A stretch of 64,000 bases of DNA from Zygnema cylindricum (lineage: Eukaryota > Streptophyta > Zygnematophyceae > Zygnematales > Zygnemataceae): positions 70,165 to 134,164 of the forward strand of contig JBBHKE010002966.1 in the NCBI GenBank assembly GCA_037447655.1. Reading direction: 5' to 3'. Both the position numbers and the translations under genes were made by a program. Position 1 is the first letter of the stretch. Each line of letters opens with the position of its first letter. This document shows positions 1 through 12,169 of the stretch, one piece after another. Under the pieces are notes generated by a model that did not search any database, was not told where the DNA came from, and was given only the letters and a program-made list of their open reading frames with translations.

Positions 1-636
1 GTGAAAAGTCAAAGAAAAAGACCCTTCACTTAACTAGTGTTTTCAATAGGATTCGAATTATGTACATTTCAACTACTATTTTAGTGTGATAAATTTTAAG
101 CTTAAAACACTCATAAACCTATTTTACTACAACAAGAATAACTATTAGTGTAAAGACAAAAATCAAGTTACTTTTCAGTTGAAGGGCCTAACGCCACCAA
201 AAATATGAACACTATTTTGTACATCTAATTATAAATTACATACACATTCCTATAGTGCGACAGTTATAGCCTTTGTTCACATAGTTGACGTTTAAACATG
301 TGAAATCAGTGTCACGCTATTTTCACCCATCTTATAACTATAAACCAAATCTAAGTCCACTTTCCAGCGTGATATCCTTACACATACATTAAATATTAAT
401 CTACATGTTTTATCACAAGTATAAAAACCACCGCAATCCGGGAAGTTGACTTTTCATTGAACTAAAAACAGAAATGTGATTATCAATAAGAACAACATCA
501 TTTTATCCAAATACTCACAAAATTCGAATTTTAAATAGTGTGATTTTATCATCAACTTTACATGTATTAAGCTTAGGATAACTTTTGTGATCAATTCACT
601 TCCCAAAAAAAGAAACTGAAAAGTGGGGTACTATTC
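1..636. other. AT-rich flank without recognisable gene
   Basis: No plausible coding frame and no similarity to the retroelements further right. A loose motif of the type TAGTGTGAT / AGCGTGAT / TAGTGTAAAG recurs about every 50-80 bp (near 36, 83, 149, 255, 309, 367, 536), and similar TTAGCGT / TTAGTGTAAAG words recur in the last 600 bp of the window. It may be an old non-coding repeat. Confidence 0.5.
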
Positions 637-1447
637 NNNNNNNNNNNNNNNNNNNNNNNNNNNNNNNNNNNNNNNNNNNNNNNNNNNNNNNNNNNNNNNN
701 NNNNNNNNNNNNNNNNNNNNNNNNNNNNNNNNNNNNNNNNNNNNNNNNNNNNNNNNNNNNNNNNNNNNNNNNNNNNNNNNNNNNNNNNNNNNNNNNNNNN
801 NNNNNNNNNNNNNNNNNNNNNNNNNNNNNNNNNNNNNNNNNNNNNNNNNNNNNNNNNNNNNNNNNNNNNNNNNNNNNNNNNNNNNNNNNNNNNNNNNNNN
901 NNNNNNNNNNNNNNNNNNNNNNNNNNNNNNNNNNNNNNNNNNNNNNNNNNNNNNNNNNNNNNNNNNNNNNNNNNNNNNNNNNNNNNNNNNNNNNNNNNNN
1001 NNNNNNNNNNNNNNNNNNNNNNNNNNNNNNNNNNNNNNNNNNNNNNNNNNNNNNNNNNNNNNNNNNNNNNNNNNNNNNNNNNNNNNNNNNNNNNNNNNNN
1101 NNNNNNNNNNNNNNNNNNNNNNNNNNNNNNNNNNNNNNNNNNNNNNNNNNNNNNNNNNNNNNNNNNNNNNNNNNNNNNNNNNNNNNNNNNNNNNNNNNNN
1201 NNNNNNNNNNNNNNNNNNNNNNNNNNNNNNNNNNNNNNNNNNNNNNNNNNNNNNNNNNNNNNNNNNNNNNNNNNNNNNNNNNNNNNNNNNNNNNNNNNNN
1301 NNNNNNNNNNNNNNNNNNNNNNNNNNNNNNNNNNNNNNNNNNNNNNNNNNNNNNNNNNNNNNNNNNNNNNNNNNNNNNNNNNNNNNNNNNNNNNNNNNNN
1401 NNNNNNNNNNNNNNNNNNNNNNNNNNNNNNNNNNNNNNNNNNNNNNN
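637..1447. other. Assembly gap (811 N)
   Basis: Continuous run of N. The bases on its right edge are a GA microsatellite, a common reason for assembly failure. Reading frames that cross the run have no meaning. Confidence 0.99.

Positions 1448-1526
<79 letters not shown>
1448..1526. repeat. (GA)n microsatellite
   Basis: About 79 bp of almost pure GA dinucleotide directly adjoining the N gap, so its true length is unknown. The next 120 bp up to the LTR at 1647 are unremarkable flank. Confidence 0.97.
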
Positions 1527-1529
<3 letters not shown>

Positions 1530-1646
1530 CCATAGTTGCCGCCATAGTCAAAAAAAAACAGGTAGACAGGTAGGCAATCAGACAGATTGATAGATTACCA
1601 AAATGGTGCCTTTAGCACGTTTTGAACCTCGGTCTACGGAGTACTA

Positions 1647-1919
1647 TGTTGAAATTAATAGATTTCTACAGTATTTTCTAGGTTTTAATATGTTAGTATA
1701 AAAGGAAAAGAAAAGGACAGACAACCTGCCTCCACTTCCTCTCTCTAGCCCCCATACTTGTTGGAGTCACTGAAGGATAGAGGGGGTGGTTGAACCATGG
1801 CTGCCTAAGTTCAACATATAGGTATATTTAGTAGGTTACTAAAAAGAGACCTGACAGACCCATGACTTGATCCCAATACGTGCCGTCCGTCAAGTTGGCC
1901 GGTAGCTTTCAGCCTTATT
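1647..1919 (+). repeat. 5' LTR of element B, left part
   Basis: Starts TGTTGAAATTAATAG and matches the B 3' LTR that starts at 15672, including a TATAAAAGG-like segment. It breaks off at TTATT, where element A begins; the rest of the LTR resumes at 9530. Confidence 0.85.
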
Positions 1920-2381
1920 AGTAGAAATTGATGGTTTGTTTAGTATTTTCTAGGTCTAAAATAAAATGGAGAAAAGAAGCCAAGGCAGTCTGTCTCTAAC
2001 TTCTCTCTTTAACTCCCACACTTGTTGCAGTCACTGAAAGTCGGAGATGAAGTTAGAACCATGGCTGCCTATGCTAACCTGGGATTTACAAGTAGGTGAT
2101 TAGTTGATTTTTAGTAGTAAGTTAACTGATTTACTAAAAGGAAAGCTGTCGGATCCATGATTTGATCTTGGTACCTACCGGCCGTCAAATCCGCCGGTAG
2201 CTGGTAGCTCTATCCATTTAGTCTATGACGAGTTAGAATACATTGTGTTTGATAATTCGATAAACATTACAAAGCTGACAAATTCATTTAACGGTAACTA
2301 TTTACAAATTACATTGATTCGGTTATGTAAAAGTAAGGATTAAGGTACAGACAAGAAACTTGTACCGCGCATTTGTTTCGA
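1920..2381 (+). repeat. 5' LTR of element A, proximal part
   Basis: Aligns with the start of the A 3' LTR at 7286. It stops inside the palindromic module that ends TTTGTTTCGA, where a minus-strand LTR piece takes over. Confidence 0.82.
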
Positions 2382-3288
2382 CTAGCTTGGACTCCTTTGA
2401 GTCCGTAGCAAAAAGAATCACTGAAAATGGTCAAGTAAATTGATAGTTATGACTGGCCAAAGTTTGCCATTTATACAAGGTGCTCTCTGGGAGAGGCAGC
2501 TACCTACCCAAAACTTTCTAAGTCCTATTCCCCCTCTAAAACTCTATCTACTGAAGTACGTCACCAATCAAATTACTGTGTCGTACAGAAAAGTACAGGT
2601 GCCGGTGTACTTTCTGTACGGCCATTGTACAACATGGCCAAATTGTCGACACGTGTTATAGCCGGATTTGTTCTCGCAATCTCCGGAGTCGCCGCAATCC
2701 AACATTGTCGCCCCATGTATCACATGAAGTGGTGATGGCTGAAAAACGCCAAAAGTACATGTTCCGTGATCGCGGCACCTATCGTGGCCGTCCGATCAAA
2801 CTGGATACAATTGTAGTCGTTGAAAATACGCGTGCGATATTTGTTTCGCATTCGAAACAAATGCGCGGTATCCGTTTCATAATATACATTTAATCGTACT
2901 TCGTACTATACAAAGCTGTATCTATGCATTACGTATCTGTTTTCCGTTATACGAACTAGTCTATGTTTCAAAATATAAATACTTGTCAAACCTATTACAC
3001 TCTAGCACTGGCTTTAGACATGTTGGTTTAAGCTAACGGCTAGTTTGACAGAAGGTAGGTACCAGGATAAAATCCTGGATCAGTCAAGTCTTTTAGATAA
3101 CTCTATCAAGATTTGCCTTCCTGTCCTCTTTGGACATCCTAGGCAGCCATGGATCCAACTCCTCCTCAAGTCTTCAGTGAGTGCGACAAGTGTGGGGACT
3201 TGAGTGAAGAGTTAGAGGCGGGCTGTCACTGTCCCTTTTTTGCCTTTTATATTTACAATCTCTAGACCTAGAAAATACTTAAATTTAC
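2382..3288 (-). repeat. Truncated LTR, minus orientation, related to the L family
   Basis: In reverse it begins TGTAAATTTAAGTATTTTC and runs close to the solo LTR at 7772-8945 and the LTRs of element L, but lacks the last 300 bp or so. It is sandwiched between A's 5' LTR and A's gag, so an insertion was followed by a deletion removing the end of A's LTR, the primer site and the gag N-terminus. Short open frames within it are LTR sequence, not genes. Confidence 0.78.
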
Positions 3289-3936
3289 ATTCAGCATTCA
3301 TGTCACCTATTCCGAGGAACGTGGAGAATGATACTGATACCTGGGACTTCAACAATATGTCGGCAAATCACTTAATCCTCCGCCATCTTACTCAAGGGTT
3401 TGCATGTCCTCATTTGCAGGTAGAAAAGGCATCCAATCTTTAGATGGCTCTCATAAAGATTTACCAAACTGGTACGATTCAGCAACAACAGTTGGCTGAT
3501 CAGAAAGTTAAGGAGTATGTATACAAAGGGGGGGAAATGTTGGATTTTTGCAATGAGCTTGCTACACTTTTCATGGAGTTAGAAAAGTGGTGGAAAAGAT
3601 TTTAGTGAAAAAGAAAAGGTTAATTGTTTACTGATGAAGTTACCCGATGAGTTCGAGAACATAGTCAACCGTGTGAAGGACTTGTCGGACTCAAGGTGGA
3701 TATGGAACTCAGTGGTAGGGATGATTCTCGTTCGGGAGAATACGATTGAGATCCGAAAGGGAGGAAAGAGGTGGGCAAGCCTTGGCAATTGCGACTGATT
3801 CGAGGAACGTGGATTTCATAAACTGGTCGGAAACTATGGGCGGGGGGGAGCAAAAAAATCTGACCGACGAGTTTGGACGAAGGGATCCCAAAGGTTTATG
3901 TCATTTTTGTAAGAAATCGAGGCACTATATGGCAGA
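3289..3936 (+). pseudogene. Element A gag, 5'-truncated and broken
   Basis: Copia gag remnant. It starts abruptly at a segment equivalent to SAFMSPIPRN in other copies, without the first 90 or so residues. A stop interrupts it after KASNL (3441-3443), and the continuation through YKGGEMLDFCNEL ends in a frameshifted stretch. The capsid-like UBN2-type region is recognisable. The zinc knuckle near 3905-3945 reads C-X2-C-KKSR-H-X4-C, so its metal ligands are intact although it is split between frames. Confidence 0.8.
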
Positions 3937-5286
3937 GTGCACAAAGCTACCGAGCTTCGGTTAAAGGAGGGGCAATCTGGTGGAACCGCGAGAGGAAAGA
4001 AAAAAGCCCTTGTGACACAAGTACATGAGGCAGAATCGAAGGACGAAGACGATGAGCTCCTATTGGATGAGGAGTTGGAAGCGAAAAACGAGGTCGAAAT
4101 TCCACGAAGGCAGAAATGTGCTTACGGTGGATTGCAAGGTGAAGCAGGCTGGATTATAGATTCAGGTGCCTCCATGCACATGTGTAAGGATAAGCACCTG
4201 TTCATTAAGATAAGAAAGATTCCCGCCGTAGAGATAGAGTACGGGGATGGGAGGATAGTCATTACTACTCTTGTAGGATTGGTAGATGTGAAAGTGTTAG
4301 TAGAAGGAAAGACATCCATAGTAACATTCTCCGATGTATTGTTTATTCCAAAGTTGAACAAAAACCTCATCTTTACAACTGTATTAGATGATAAGGCTTT
4401 TTTTTCTAGCACTAGGGAAGGAGTCTTTATTGCTTGTTTTGAGGAGGATGTCTATTTCATTGCTCAAAAAGGTAGCCAAGGGATGTTTAGGCTGATTTTA
4501 AGTAATGAAACAAAGAAACTTTATTATGCTGGTGTTCATGATATTATGATGTGGCATAAGAGGCTTGGGCATGTGAATCTAGATAAGTTAAGAGAGATGA
4601 AAAAGATGGGAGTGGTGGAAGGGATTAAGTTCAGTGAGAGTGATAATATAAGTGATTGTAGTGGATGTGCTCAAGGTAAAGCACACAGATTACCCTTTCC
4701 CAAAACAGCCACCTATAAGGGAGAAAAAATTCTAGATTTAGTACACACAGATATTTGGGGACCGACTAAAGTGCCCTCACCGGGGGGGAAGAGATTTATG
4801 ATGACTATCACTGATGATTGGTCTCGGTATTCCAGGGTGTATTTTTTGAAAAACAAGTCAGAAGCTCAGGATTGTTTTACACAATATAAAACATGGAGCG
4901 AAAAACTCCATGAAACTCCAATCAAGAGAGTAAAGAGTGACAATGGTGGAGAGTATACTTCTAACCAGTTTGAGGATTTTCTGAGGGAAGATGGGGTCCA
5001 ACACCAAAAGACAGTTTCAGAAAATCCGGAACAGAATGGGGTAGCTGAAAGGTTAAATAGGACACTAAGTGATAGTGCTAGAAGCATGTTATCAGATAAG
5101 AAGTCAGAAAAAAGGATTTGGGCAGAAGCATTGAATTGTGCTTGTTACCTCAAGAATAGAGTTCTTACTTCAGCTATAAAAGATCAAACACCTTATGAGG
5201 GATTGACAGGCCGGAAACCAGACATATCTCACTTAAAGGTTTTCGGCAATCAAGTATTCAATCTAGATACAGATCGGTCTAATTGA
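3937..5286 (+). pseudogene. Element A pol: protease and integrase
   Basis: Long open segment (449 codons) encoding the copia protease and most of the integrase. The retropepsin motif is GWIIDSGASMH near codon 70. The integrase follows with the GAG-pre-integrase zinc finger (H-KRLGH, then CSGCAQGK), the first catalytic Asp in VHTDIWG, the second in SDNGGEY and the Glu in PEQNGVAERLNRTL. The frame stops at TGA 5284-5286, where other copies continue with a Trp codon (NWKL), so this is a nonsense mutation in the integrase C-terminal part. No start of its own is expected because pol is read as part of a polyprotein. Confidence 0.88.
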
Positions 5287-6690
5287 AAGGTATATCCTAA
5301 AGGAAAACCAAGATACTTATTAGGATATGATGAGGATGTTAAAGGATATATAGTTTACGATTTAAAAAGGGAAGATATAATCTTAGTAAAGCATATAGTA
5401 GTTATGGATGAAGGAAAGTCTGTGGATCCCTTGAAGTATACAAAGTAAGTTAAAACCAGATTTGAGTCAGAAAATTCCGATGACTTTGAGCTTCCTAACT
5501 ATCCAGGTTTTAGAGAAGATGACATTCTAGCAGGAACAAATTAGACCGAAAAAGACTTGGCTGCGGAAACTCCAGTGGGATAGGGGAGAAGCCAAGATTG
5601 TTCGAAACAATCCACGAGAACCATCTATTCCGACCTCAAATTTTGAGGGGGGATATAGAAGTTGCAAAAGATTACAAGAAAAACAGGTTAATAACAAGGT
5701 AACAAAGCTATCTCATCAAGATGAACCTCAAACTTATGGAGAGGTGATGACTTGTCCAGAAAGGAACTGGTGGAAGACAACCATCAATGAGGAGACGGCT
5801 TCAATTATGGCAGCCCATACTTGAGAGCTGGTGGATTGTCCACCTAACCGAAAACCAATCGGTTGTAAATGGGTGTTCAAATTAAAACTAAACCCAGATA
5901 ACACAATTGAGCGTTACAATGCCCGATTAGTGGCAAAAGGATTTACACAAAAGGAGGGAATTGACTACGAGGAAGCCTTTCTCCGGTGGTCAGATTTCCC
6001 TCCGTCCGCATACTTCTCAGCCTGGCAGCAGCAGAAGACATGGAAGTGCACCAGATGGACATCAAGACAACCTTTTTGCATGGAGAATTGGAAGAGGAGA
6101 TCTTCATGCGACAACCCGAAGGGTTTTTGGAGGAAGGAGAGGAGAGTAAAATATGCCGGCTGATTAAATCTCTTTATGGTTTGAAACAGGCGCCTCGACA
6201 TGGGAATAAGAAGCTTGATGAGTTTCTTACCGGTTTGGGATATATCGGGATCAGTTCAGATCACTCAATCTATGTTTTCAAAGATGAGGAAGGTTTAATA
6301 TTTATTGCAATTTATGTTGATGATTTGCTTGTTTTAAGTAAATCAAAGGAAAAAATTTATAAACTGAAAACCGATCTTAAGGGGAGATTTGAAATAAAGG
6401 ATATGGGGGAAGCAAAATATAATTTGGGAATTCAAGTAGAGAGAGACCGAAAAAGAAAAATTAAAAGATTGACTCAAAAAGAAGCAATAGGGAACATGCT
6501 TGAAAAATTTCAAATAGATAAAGCTAATAGTTGTACAACTCCAATGGATTTGAAGAAGGGAAGTGAGGGGAGTGAGGAAGAAGGAGTAATAGTATTAAAC
6601 GAGGAATTACACGCAAATAGTGGAAAGTCTAATCTATTTAATGAATTGTACCCGGCCGGATTTAGCTGCAGCTGTAGGAGTGCTGAGTAG
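5287..6690 (+). pseudogene. Element A pol: integrase tail and reverse transcriptase
   Basis: Continuation of pol. Up to about 5830 the integrase C-terminus carries several stops. RT begins in the CKWVFKLK block (near 5866), shifts frame at the E-x-F-APVVRF block near 5985, and stays open from 5986 to 6690. RT hallmarks are QMDIKTTFL, SLYGLKQAPR and the catalytic IYVDDLL near 6316. A deletion and frameshift near 6630 removes the equivalent of the IPYRQVVGSLIYFM block, which ends the frame. It is inactive. Confidence 0.85.
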
Positions 6691-7255
6691 AAGTCTAAAT
6701 GCTCCCACTAAGAAGGATTGGGAGGCAGCTAAGTGAGTCCTTAGATACTTGGTAGGAACTAGAGATCTATGGTTGCATTTGGGTGGGGAGAATACTGACA
6801 TCACTACTTGGAGTGATGCCAGTTATGGTGATGCTCCGATGAGGAGATGTACTTCTGGATATGTATTATATGTGGGTGATGGGGCTTGCTGTAGGAGTAG
6901 CAAACAGCAAAAGGTTATTGCTCAGTCCACCATGGAGGCTGAGTATATGGCATCTTGCTCTGCTCTAAAAGAATTGATGTGGGGGAAGTCTTTGCTTGGT
7001 GAGCTTGGTCAAATAAAGAGTGGTGTGCAATTTTTTTTTTGTGATAATCAGGCTGCAATCGCTATTTCTGCCAATCCTAAAAATCATTTTAAAGTCAAAC
7101 ACATGGATATTAGACTCGGATTTGTTAGAGAGAAAGTAGAAAACAAAATAATCAGTTTAGAGTACCGACCAGATAGTGAGATGGTAGCAGATATGATGAT
7201 CAAACCTGTGCCTTCCCCTAAGCTAATTTTTCTGCAGGGAGAAATGTGTGTCTGA
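6691..7255 (+). pseudogene. Element A pol: RNase H
   Basis: The segment from 6749 to 7255 matches the copia RNase H domain: TTWSDASYGD (first Asp), STMEAEYMASC (Glu) and CDNQAAIAI (second Asp), then MDIRLGFVREK and the usual end near PVPSPKL. Compared with element G there are single-residue changes such as Trp to Arg in the ACC-x-SSKQQ block. A stop at 6734 separates it from RT. Confidence 0.85.
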
Positions 7256-7285
7256 AATTGAAGATTGACTAGAAAATAAGGGGAG

Positions 7286-9529
7286 AGTACAAATTGATGG
7301 TTTGTTTAGCATTTTCTAGGTTTAAAATAAAATGCAGAAAAAAAGCCAAGGCAGTCTGCCTATAACTTCTCTCTTCAACTCCCACACTTGTTGGATTCAT
7401 TGTAAGTCAGAGATGAAGCTAGAGCCATGGCTTCCTATGCTATCTTGAGATTTACGGGTAGTAGATTTGTTGATTTTTGGTAGTAAATTAATTGATTTAC
7501 TAAAAGGAAAACTGTCGGATCTAGGATTTGATCCTGGTACCTACCGGCCGTCAAATCTGCCGGTAGCCGGTAGCTCAATCCATTTAGTCTATGAAGAGTT
7601 AGAATACATTGTGTTCGATAATTAGATAAACATTACAAAACTGAAAAATTCATTTAACTGTAACTATTCACTGAATACATAGATTTGGTTATGCAGAGGT
7701 ACTGATTAAGGTATAGACCAGAAACATGTACCGCGCATTTGTTTCAATAGCGAAACGAATATCGCGCAGGATGAAACTTTGAGACCTCCATTGGCCCTCA
7801 CAGTATGCATATTTAAAAGAAGCTAATCTAGATAGTGCCGACTCCAAGTTGATATAAACCCAAATGACTGACCCCTTGACAGTTAGAAACCTAGTATAGA
7901 TTCACCCATATGATATAACACTTTCTGTGTGCTCAGTTCCACCACATAATGCAAAGTTAGAATATGAGATTTGGACACATTTACCCACTTTGACTTTCCC
8001 TTAGAAATACCGCCACACTGGCAGAAAATAACTCTGGCTGACTACACCCTTGTGTAGCTTGGACTCCCATGAGTGCGCAGCAAAAAGAATCACTGAAAAT
8101 GGTCAAGTAAATTGATAGTTATGGCAGCCCAAAGTTAGCCATTTATACAATGTGCTCCCTGGGAGAGGCAGCTATCTATCCAAAAGTTTCTAAGTCCTAT
8201 TCCCCCTCTAAAACTCTATCTACTGAAGTACGACACCAATCAAATTACTGTGTCGTACAGAAAAGTACAGGTGCCGATGTACTTTCTGTACGACCATTGT
8301 AGGACATGGCCAAAATGTCGACATGTGTCAAATCAGGATTAGTTTCTATAATCTATGGAATTCTTGTAATCCAATGTTATCACGCCACGTGTCATCTGAC
8401 GTGGCAAATACTGTAAAACGCCAAAAGTACCTTTTCCGTGATCGCGGCGCCTATCGCGGCCGTCCGATCAAAACCGGCTATAATCGTAGCTGCTGAAATT
8501 CGACGCGCGGTATTTGTTTCGCTATCGAAACAAGTGAGCGGTATCCGTTCTGTCCCCATACCGTACGTCGTACTAAATCAAACTGCATCTATGCACTAAG
8601 TATCTATTCCGCATTAAACGAATTAATCTACCTGTGACGATTTAAATATTTATCAAACCCTATATATCGTAATATGTGTCCTAGACTTAAATGTTAGAGC
8701 TAACGGCTAATACAACTTGACGGACGGCAGGTACCTGGATAAATTCCTGGGTCCATCAAGTAACTTTTTGCAAATCTATCTAATCCACCCCCTGTCTTCT
8801 CCAGTGAGCTTAGGCAGCCATGGCTCTAGCTCCCTATCAAGCCTTCAGTGACTACAACAAGTGTGGGGGCTTAGAGAAGGGAGTCACGGTCAGACTGCCT
8901 TTGCTCTTTTTCTATAAAGACCTAGAAAATACTCAAATATCAACACAAGTATTTATTACGGCTACGAATTAATCTGCATTTAATCGGACGGCCAGAATGA
9001 ATGCTGAGATCGCGGAGAGGATTTCAGCGGTTTTTGGTCATCGCCACATCGTATGACACGTGGCAGACTAACATTGGATCGCCGCATCTCTAAAGATTTA
9101 GGGAGCAAATCTGGATATACCACGTGTCGACATTTAGGATATGTCGTCTAGTATCCGTATAGAAAGTGCACCGACAGCTGTACTTTTGTGTACGGAAGAG
9201 TAATATGATTGGTTGTATACATCAGTAGATAGAGTTTGTGAGAGAGATAGGACTTAGATAAATTGGTAGATAGGACCCTCTCTCCCAAAGAGTTTTCTGT
9301 ACAAAAGGTCAACTTTGACCCTCCATAACTTAGTGCTCAGGGGAGCAAATTCAGAGATTCTTTTTTTGATCGACCCACGGGAGACTTGCCTTTACAAAGG
9401 TAAAGGTGGTTAGAGTTTTTGCCTTCCAAAGTGGCAGTTATTCTTGCTGTAACACGAAGGGGTTAGGGTTATCCTAGAGGCTTCTTGCAAGCTGTCTTTT
9501 TGAGGACCTATGGAGGTCTCAGAGTTTCA
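7286..9529 (+). repeat. 3' LTR of element A, split by a solo LTR
   Basis: A polypurine tract (AAAATAAGGGGAG, ending at 7285) precedes the LTR start AGTACAAATTG. The LTR runs to 7771, is interrupted by a minus-strand solo LTR (7772-8945), resumes at 8946 and ends at 9529 with GAGGTCTCAGAGTTTCA, the standard end of this family. Its uninterrupted length is about 1070 bp. Confidence 0.83.
7772..8945 (-). mobile_element. Solo LTR of the L family, nested in A's 3' LTR
   Basis: Complete LTR of 1174 bp in reverse orientation. Read on the minus strand it starts TGTTGATATTTGAG and ends CTCAAAGTTTCA, like the LTRs of element L. No interior is attached, so it arose by LTR-LTR recombination. The flanks CAGGA and CAAGT are a poor target duplication, consistent with age. 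Confidence 0.85.
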
Positions 9530-10290
9530 CTATCCTATTAGACAAGGATCAATGATAATTGCTATAGGGCATGATAGATATATATTTATTTAGGAGTGAA
9601 CGAATCCATTAAAATGAAAGTGTATACGGCATACATAGATATAGTTTTGTAAAGCACAATATTATTTCGAAATGGATACCACGCATTTTGTTTTGACAGC
9701 AAAACAAATATTGCGCAAGTATTTATGACGGTTGAGATTGCATTTCAGTTCATATCCAACAACGCACATCATCGCCGAAATCTTAGAGCGGTCACTTTGG
9801 GGTTTTTTGACGTGGCATGATCTGGCGCCACGTGGAGAGATAACATTCCGTCGCGGGAATTTTGAGGAACGTACGGACAAGTGAAAGTGGACACACGTCC
9901 GCTTAATAGGCTTGTCGTACATAGGCTGTACAAAAGGTACACCAGCAGTAGTACTTTTTGGTACGGCACAGTATTCTGATTGGTCCGTATTTCAGTAGAT
10001 AGGAGTTATTTGAGAGAATTAGGACTTAGAAAATTTTGGTAGGCTGTCACCTCTATCTTTAAGAGTTTATACAAATTGGCATTTTTATTGCCTCATAACT
10101 TATCGCCTCGTTGGGCGTTTTCAGAGATTCTTTTTCCTACGGACTTAGGGGAGTCAAAGCTGCACAGGGTTAGAGTCAAAATGTTTGCTTGTCTGATTGG
10201 GTAGCAGTGGTTGCCAGTGGAAGTGGGTTAGCTAATAACTATCTAGAGGCTTCCTGTATTCTGTAGTCCAATGGAGGACACAGAATTGCA
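9530..10290 (+). repeat. 5' LTR of element B, right part
   Basis: Resumes B's LTR after element A (CTATCCTATTAGACAAGG, also seen intact at 15940). It contains the TACGGCATACATAGATA segment, the paired GTAC-rich arms upstream of a GATTGG (reverse CCAAT) box, and ends GAGGACACAGAATTGCA directly before the primer site. Confidence 0.85.
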
Positions 10291-10988
10291 GGTTATAGGC
10301 CCACCCTCTAGGGTGCCCATCTTCAATGGATCACGATTTATCTTTTGGGAAGCCATGATGACAGGAGCTTTTCTGTGAAAAACGATACTAGGGTATAGTT
10401 AGTGGACAAGTGAAACGTCCACCTTAGGGAACACCTCCGAGATTTGGTGGAATAAGGTTTTCTGTAGCAACATCTCCTGCAGCAGAAGAGGCAGATGATG
10501 GGGACAGTAGTGTGTCCAAAAAGGGGAAAGAAAAGGAGACATTTCTTACTCCTATTGCTCCTATTCCCACGACAGCCGGAGCGGCGATTGTGAAGACCGT
10601 GGAGACCGATACTCAAATGTGAGAAGACACCAACATGGCTGCCAAGAACTTTATTTTGAGACACCTCACACAAGCTTTGGAACCTCCTCACCTTCACGTT
10701 TACAAGGCCGAGGAGTTGTGGGTGAGTTTTGTGGGGATTTATAGAGCTGGTAAGATCCAAGAGATCCAGTTGGCAGCGCAAAAGCTGGGAAATTATACTT
10801 ACAAAGGGGGAAAGATGTTACACTAGTGTAATGATCTTTCTTGTTTGTATATGGAGATCGAGAGTGCCGGATGGAAAGGTACAATGAAGATGAAGGTTAA
10901 CACTCTTATCATGAAGTTACACGACGAGTATGAGAATATAGTGTACGGAGTACAGGAAATGACTGATAGTTCATAGAAGTGGAATACA
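10271..10988 (+). pseudogene. Element B gag, N-terminal part (broken)
   Basis: The start ATG at 10271 lies within the last 20 bp of the LTR and the frame runs through the primer site, giving MEDTELQVIGPPSRVPIFNG. This is the copia gag N-terminus seen in elements G, K and L. A stop follows after about 35 codons, and the rest is in pieces. The 10635-10826 frame carries KNFILRHLTQALEPPH and YTYKGGKML, part of the UBN2-type gag domain. Several nonsense mutations make it non-functional. Confidence 0.8.
10291..10305 (+). promoter_or_regulatory. Primer binding site of element B
   Basis: GGTTATAGGCCCACC immediately after the LTR end. It differs by one base from the GGTTATGGGCCCACC of G, K and L, which complements the anticodon arm of initiator tRNA-Met. 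Confidence 0.78.
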
Positions 10989-11765
10989 ATGGTCCGCATG
11001 ATACTTGTGCAAGAGAACACGATTGAAATCAAGAGAGGAGAAAAGAGCGTTAAAGCTCTAGCCGTCGGAGGGGACAGGTGTAAAGTGGACCCGAAAGAAC
11101 CATACAAAGGAGAAAGAATTCAGCTTGGAGGACCAAGGCCCCCAAAGGGCCTATGTAATTTTTGCAAAAAGTCGGGACACTTTATTGCAGATTGTGTCAA
11201 GCTATCGGAGCAGAGGCTCGAAGAGAACCATGAAAGAGGTCCTTCCGGAGGAAAGAAAAAGGCACTTTTAATCACAAAGGTGACAGGAGAGACCGAGGAA
11301 GAGTCCTCTGAGGAGGATGGGGAGTTTCTTCTTGACGAGAGTCTGGAGGAGAAGGAGATCCCTCGGAGACAGAAGTGTGCCCTTTATGCAATTCGGGAAG
11401 CTCCACAAGAAGGATGGATCATCGACTCAGGTGCATCCATGCATATGTGTCGTGACAAGGACCTCTTCACTAAGCTAAGGAAAATCCCTAGGGTAGAAAT
11501 AGAGTATGGGGATGGGAGAGTGGTTTCTACAGATCTAGTGGGATCAGTAGATCTAAAAGTCTTAGTAGAGGGTAAGACTTGTATACTCATATTTTTAGAT
11601 GTACTCTACATTCCTCAGATGAGTAAAAATCTTGTCTCTACGTCTGTGTTAGATGACAAAGAGTTTGATACCTTCACTAGAAAGGGAGTCTTTACAGCTA
11701 AGCATGGGGATGAAGTATACTTCACGGTAGATAAGGGTATCCAAGGATGTTTAAGCTTAACCTGA
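10989..11765 (+). pseudogene. Element B gag zinc knuckle and protease
   Basis: Open frame of 258 codons starting inside gag at the MILVQENTIEI block. It contains one CCHC zinc knuckle (CNFCKKSGHFIADC, intact spacing), an acidic linker, and the protease active site GWIIDSGASMHMC near codon 142, followed by the protease flap region and the start of the GAG-pre-integrase segment. It ends in a frameshift after KGIQGCLSLT, where relatives continue MFRLILSN. Confidence 0.86.
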
Positions 11766-12165
11766 GCAACGAAAAGAAGAATGCTTACTATGTTGGTGTT
11801 CCTAAATTGATGATTCGGCATAAACGATTGGGGCATGTGCATTTTGGCAAGTTGAGGGAAATGAAAAAGCTTGGGGTAGTATAAGGAATTCAGGTTGGGG
11901 ATAATGAAATGATGAATGATTTTAGTGGTTGTGCTTAAGGTAAGGCTCACAAACTTCCCTTGCCCAAAGCCGTCACATTTAAAGGTGAGAAGGTACTAGA
12001 TCTAGTCCACACAGATATTTGGGGACATGCAAAAGTGCCTTCGGTTGGAGGAAAGAGGTTTATGTTGACAATAACCGATGACTGGTCTAGATACTTTAGA
12101 GTCTACTTCCTAAAAACAAAGTCTGAAACATAAACTTACTGCAAAGAATATAAAGCTAAGAGTGA
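11766..12165 (+). pseudogene. Element B integrase, N-terminal half
   Basis: Integrase fragment with RHKRLGHVHFGKL (His-His part), SGCA(stop)GKAHKLP (Cys-Cys part) and VHTDIWG (first catalytic Asp). It has internal stops, for example a TAA where other copies have Gln. It is cut at 12169 by a solo LTR and continues at 13201 after the duplicated AGAAG. Confidence 0.82.
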
Positions 12166-12169
12166 GAAG

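Larger units (their letters stand above)
1920..9529 (+). mobile_element. Ty1/copia element A (decayed, nested in the LTR of B)
   Basis: Plus-strand copia element inserted into B's 5' LTR. Both of its LTRs begin AGTA where relatives have TGTA, so that change predates insertion. The target site in the B-type LTR reads TTATC; here the left copy is TTATT and the right copy CTATC, one change in each. The distal half of the 5' LTR, the primer site and the start of gag have been replaced by a piece of minus-strand LTR (2382-3288). Gag and pol are broken by stops and frameshifts. The 3' LTR is interrupted by a solo LTR at 7772-8945. Confidence 0.87.

Noticed and set aside
623-1573. Long open frames with Glu-Arg or Ser-Leu repeats
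   Set aside because: They cross the N gap and the GA microsatellite; the translation is an artefact.
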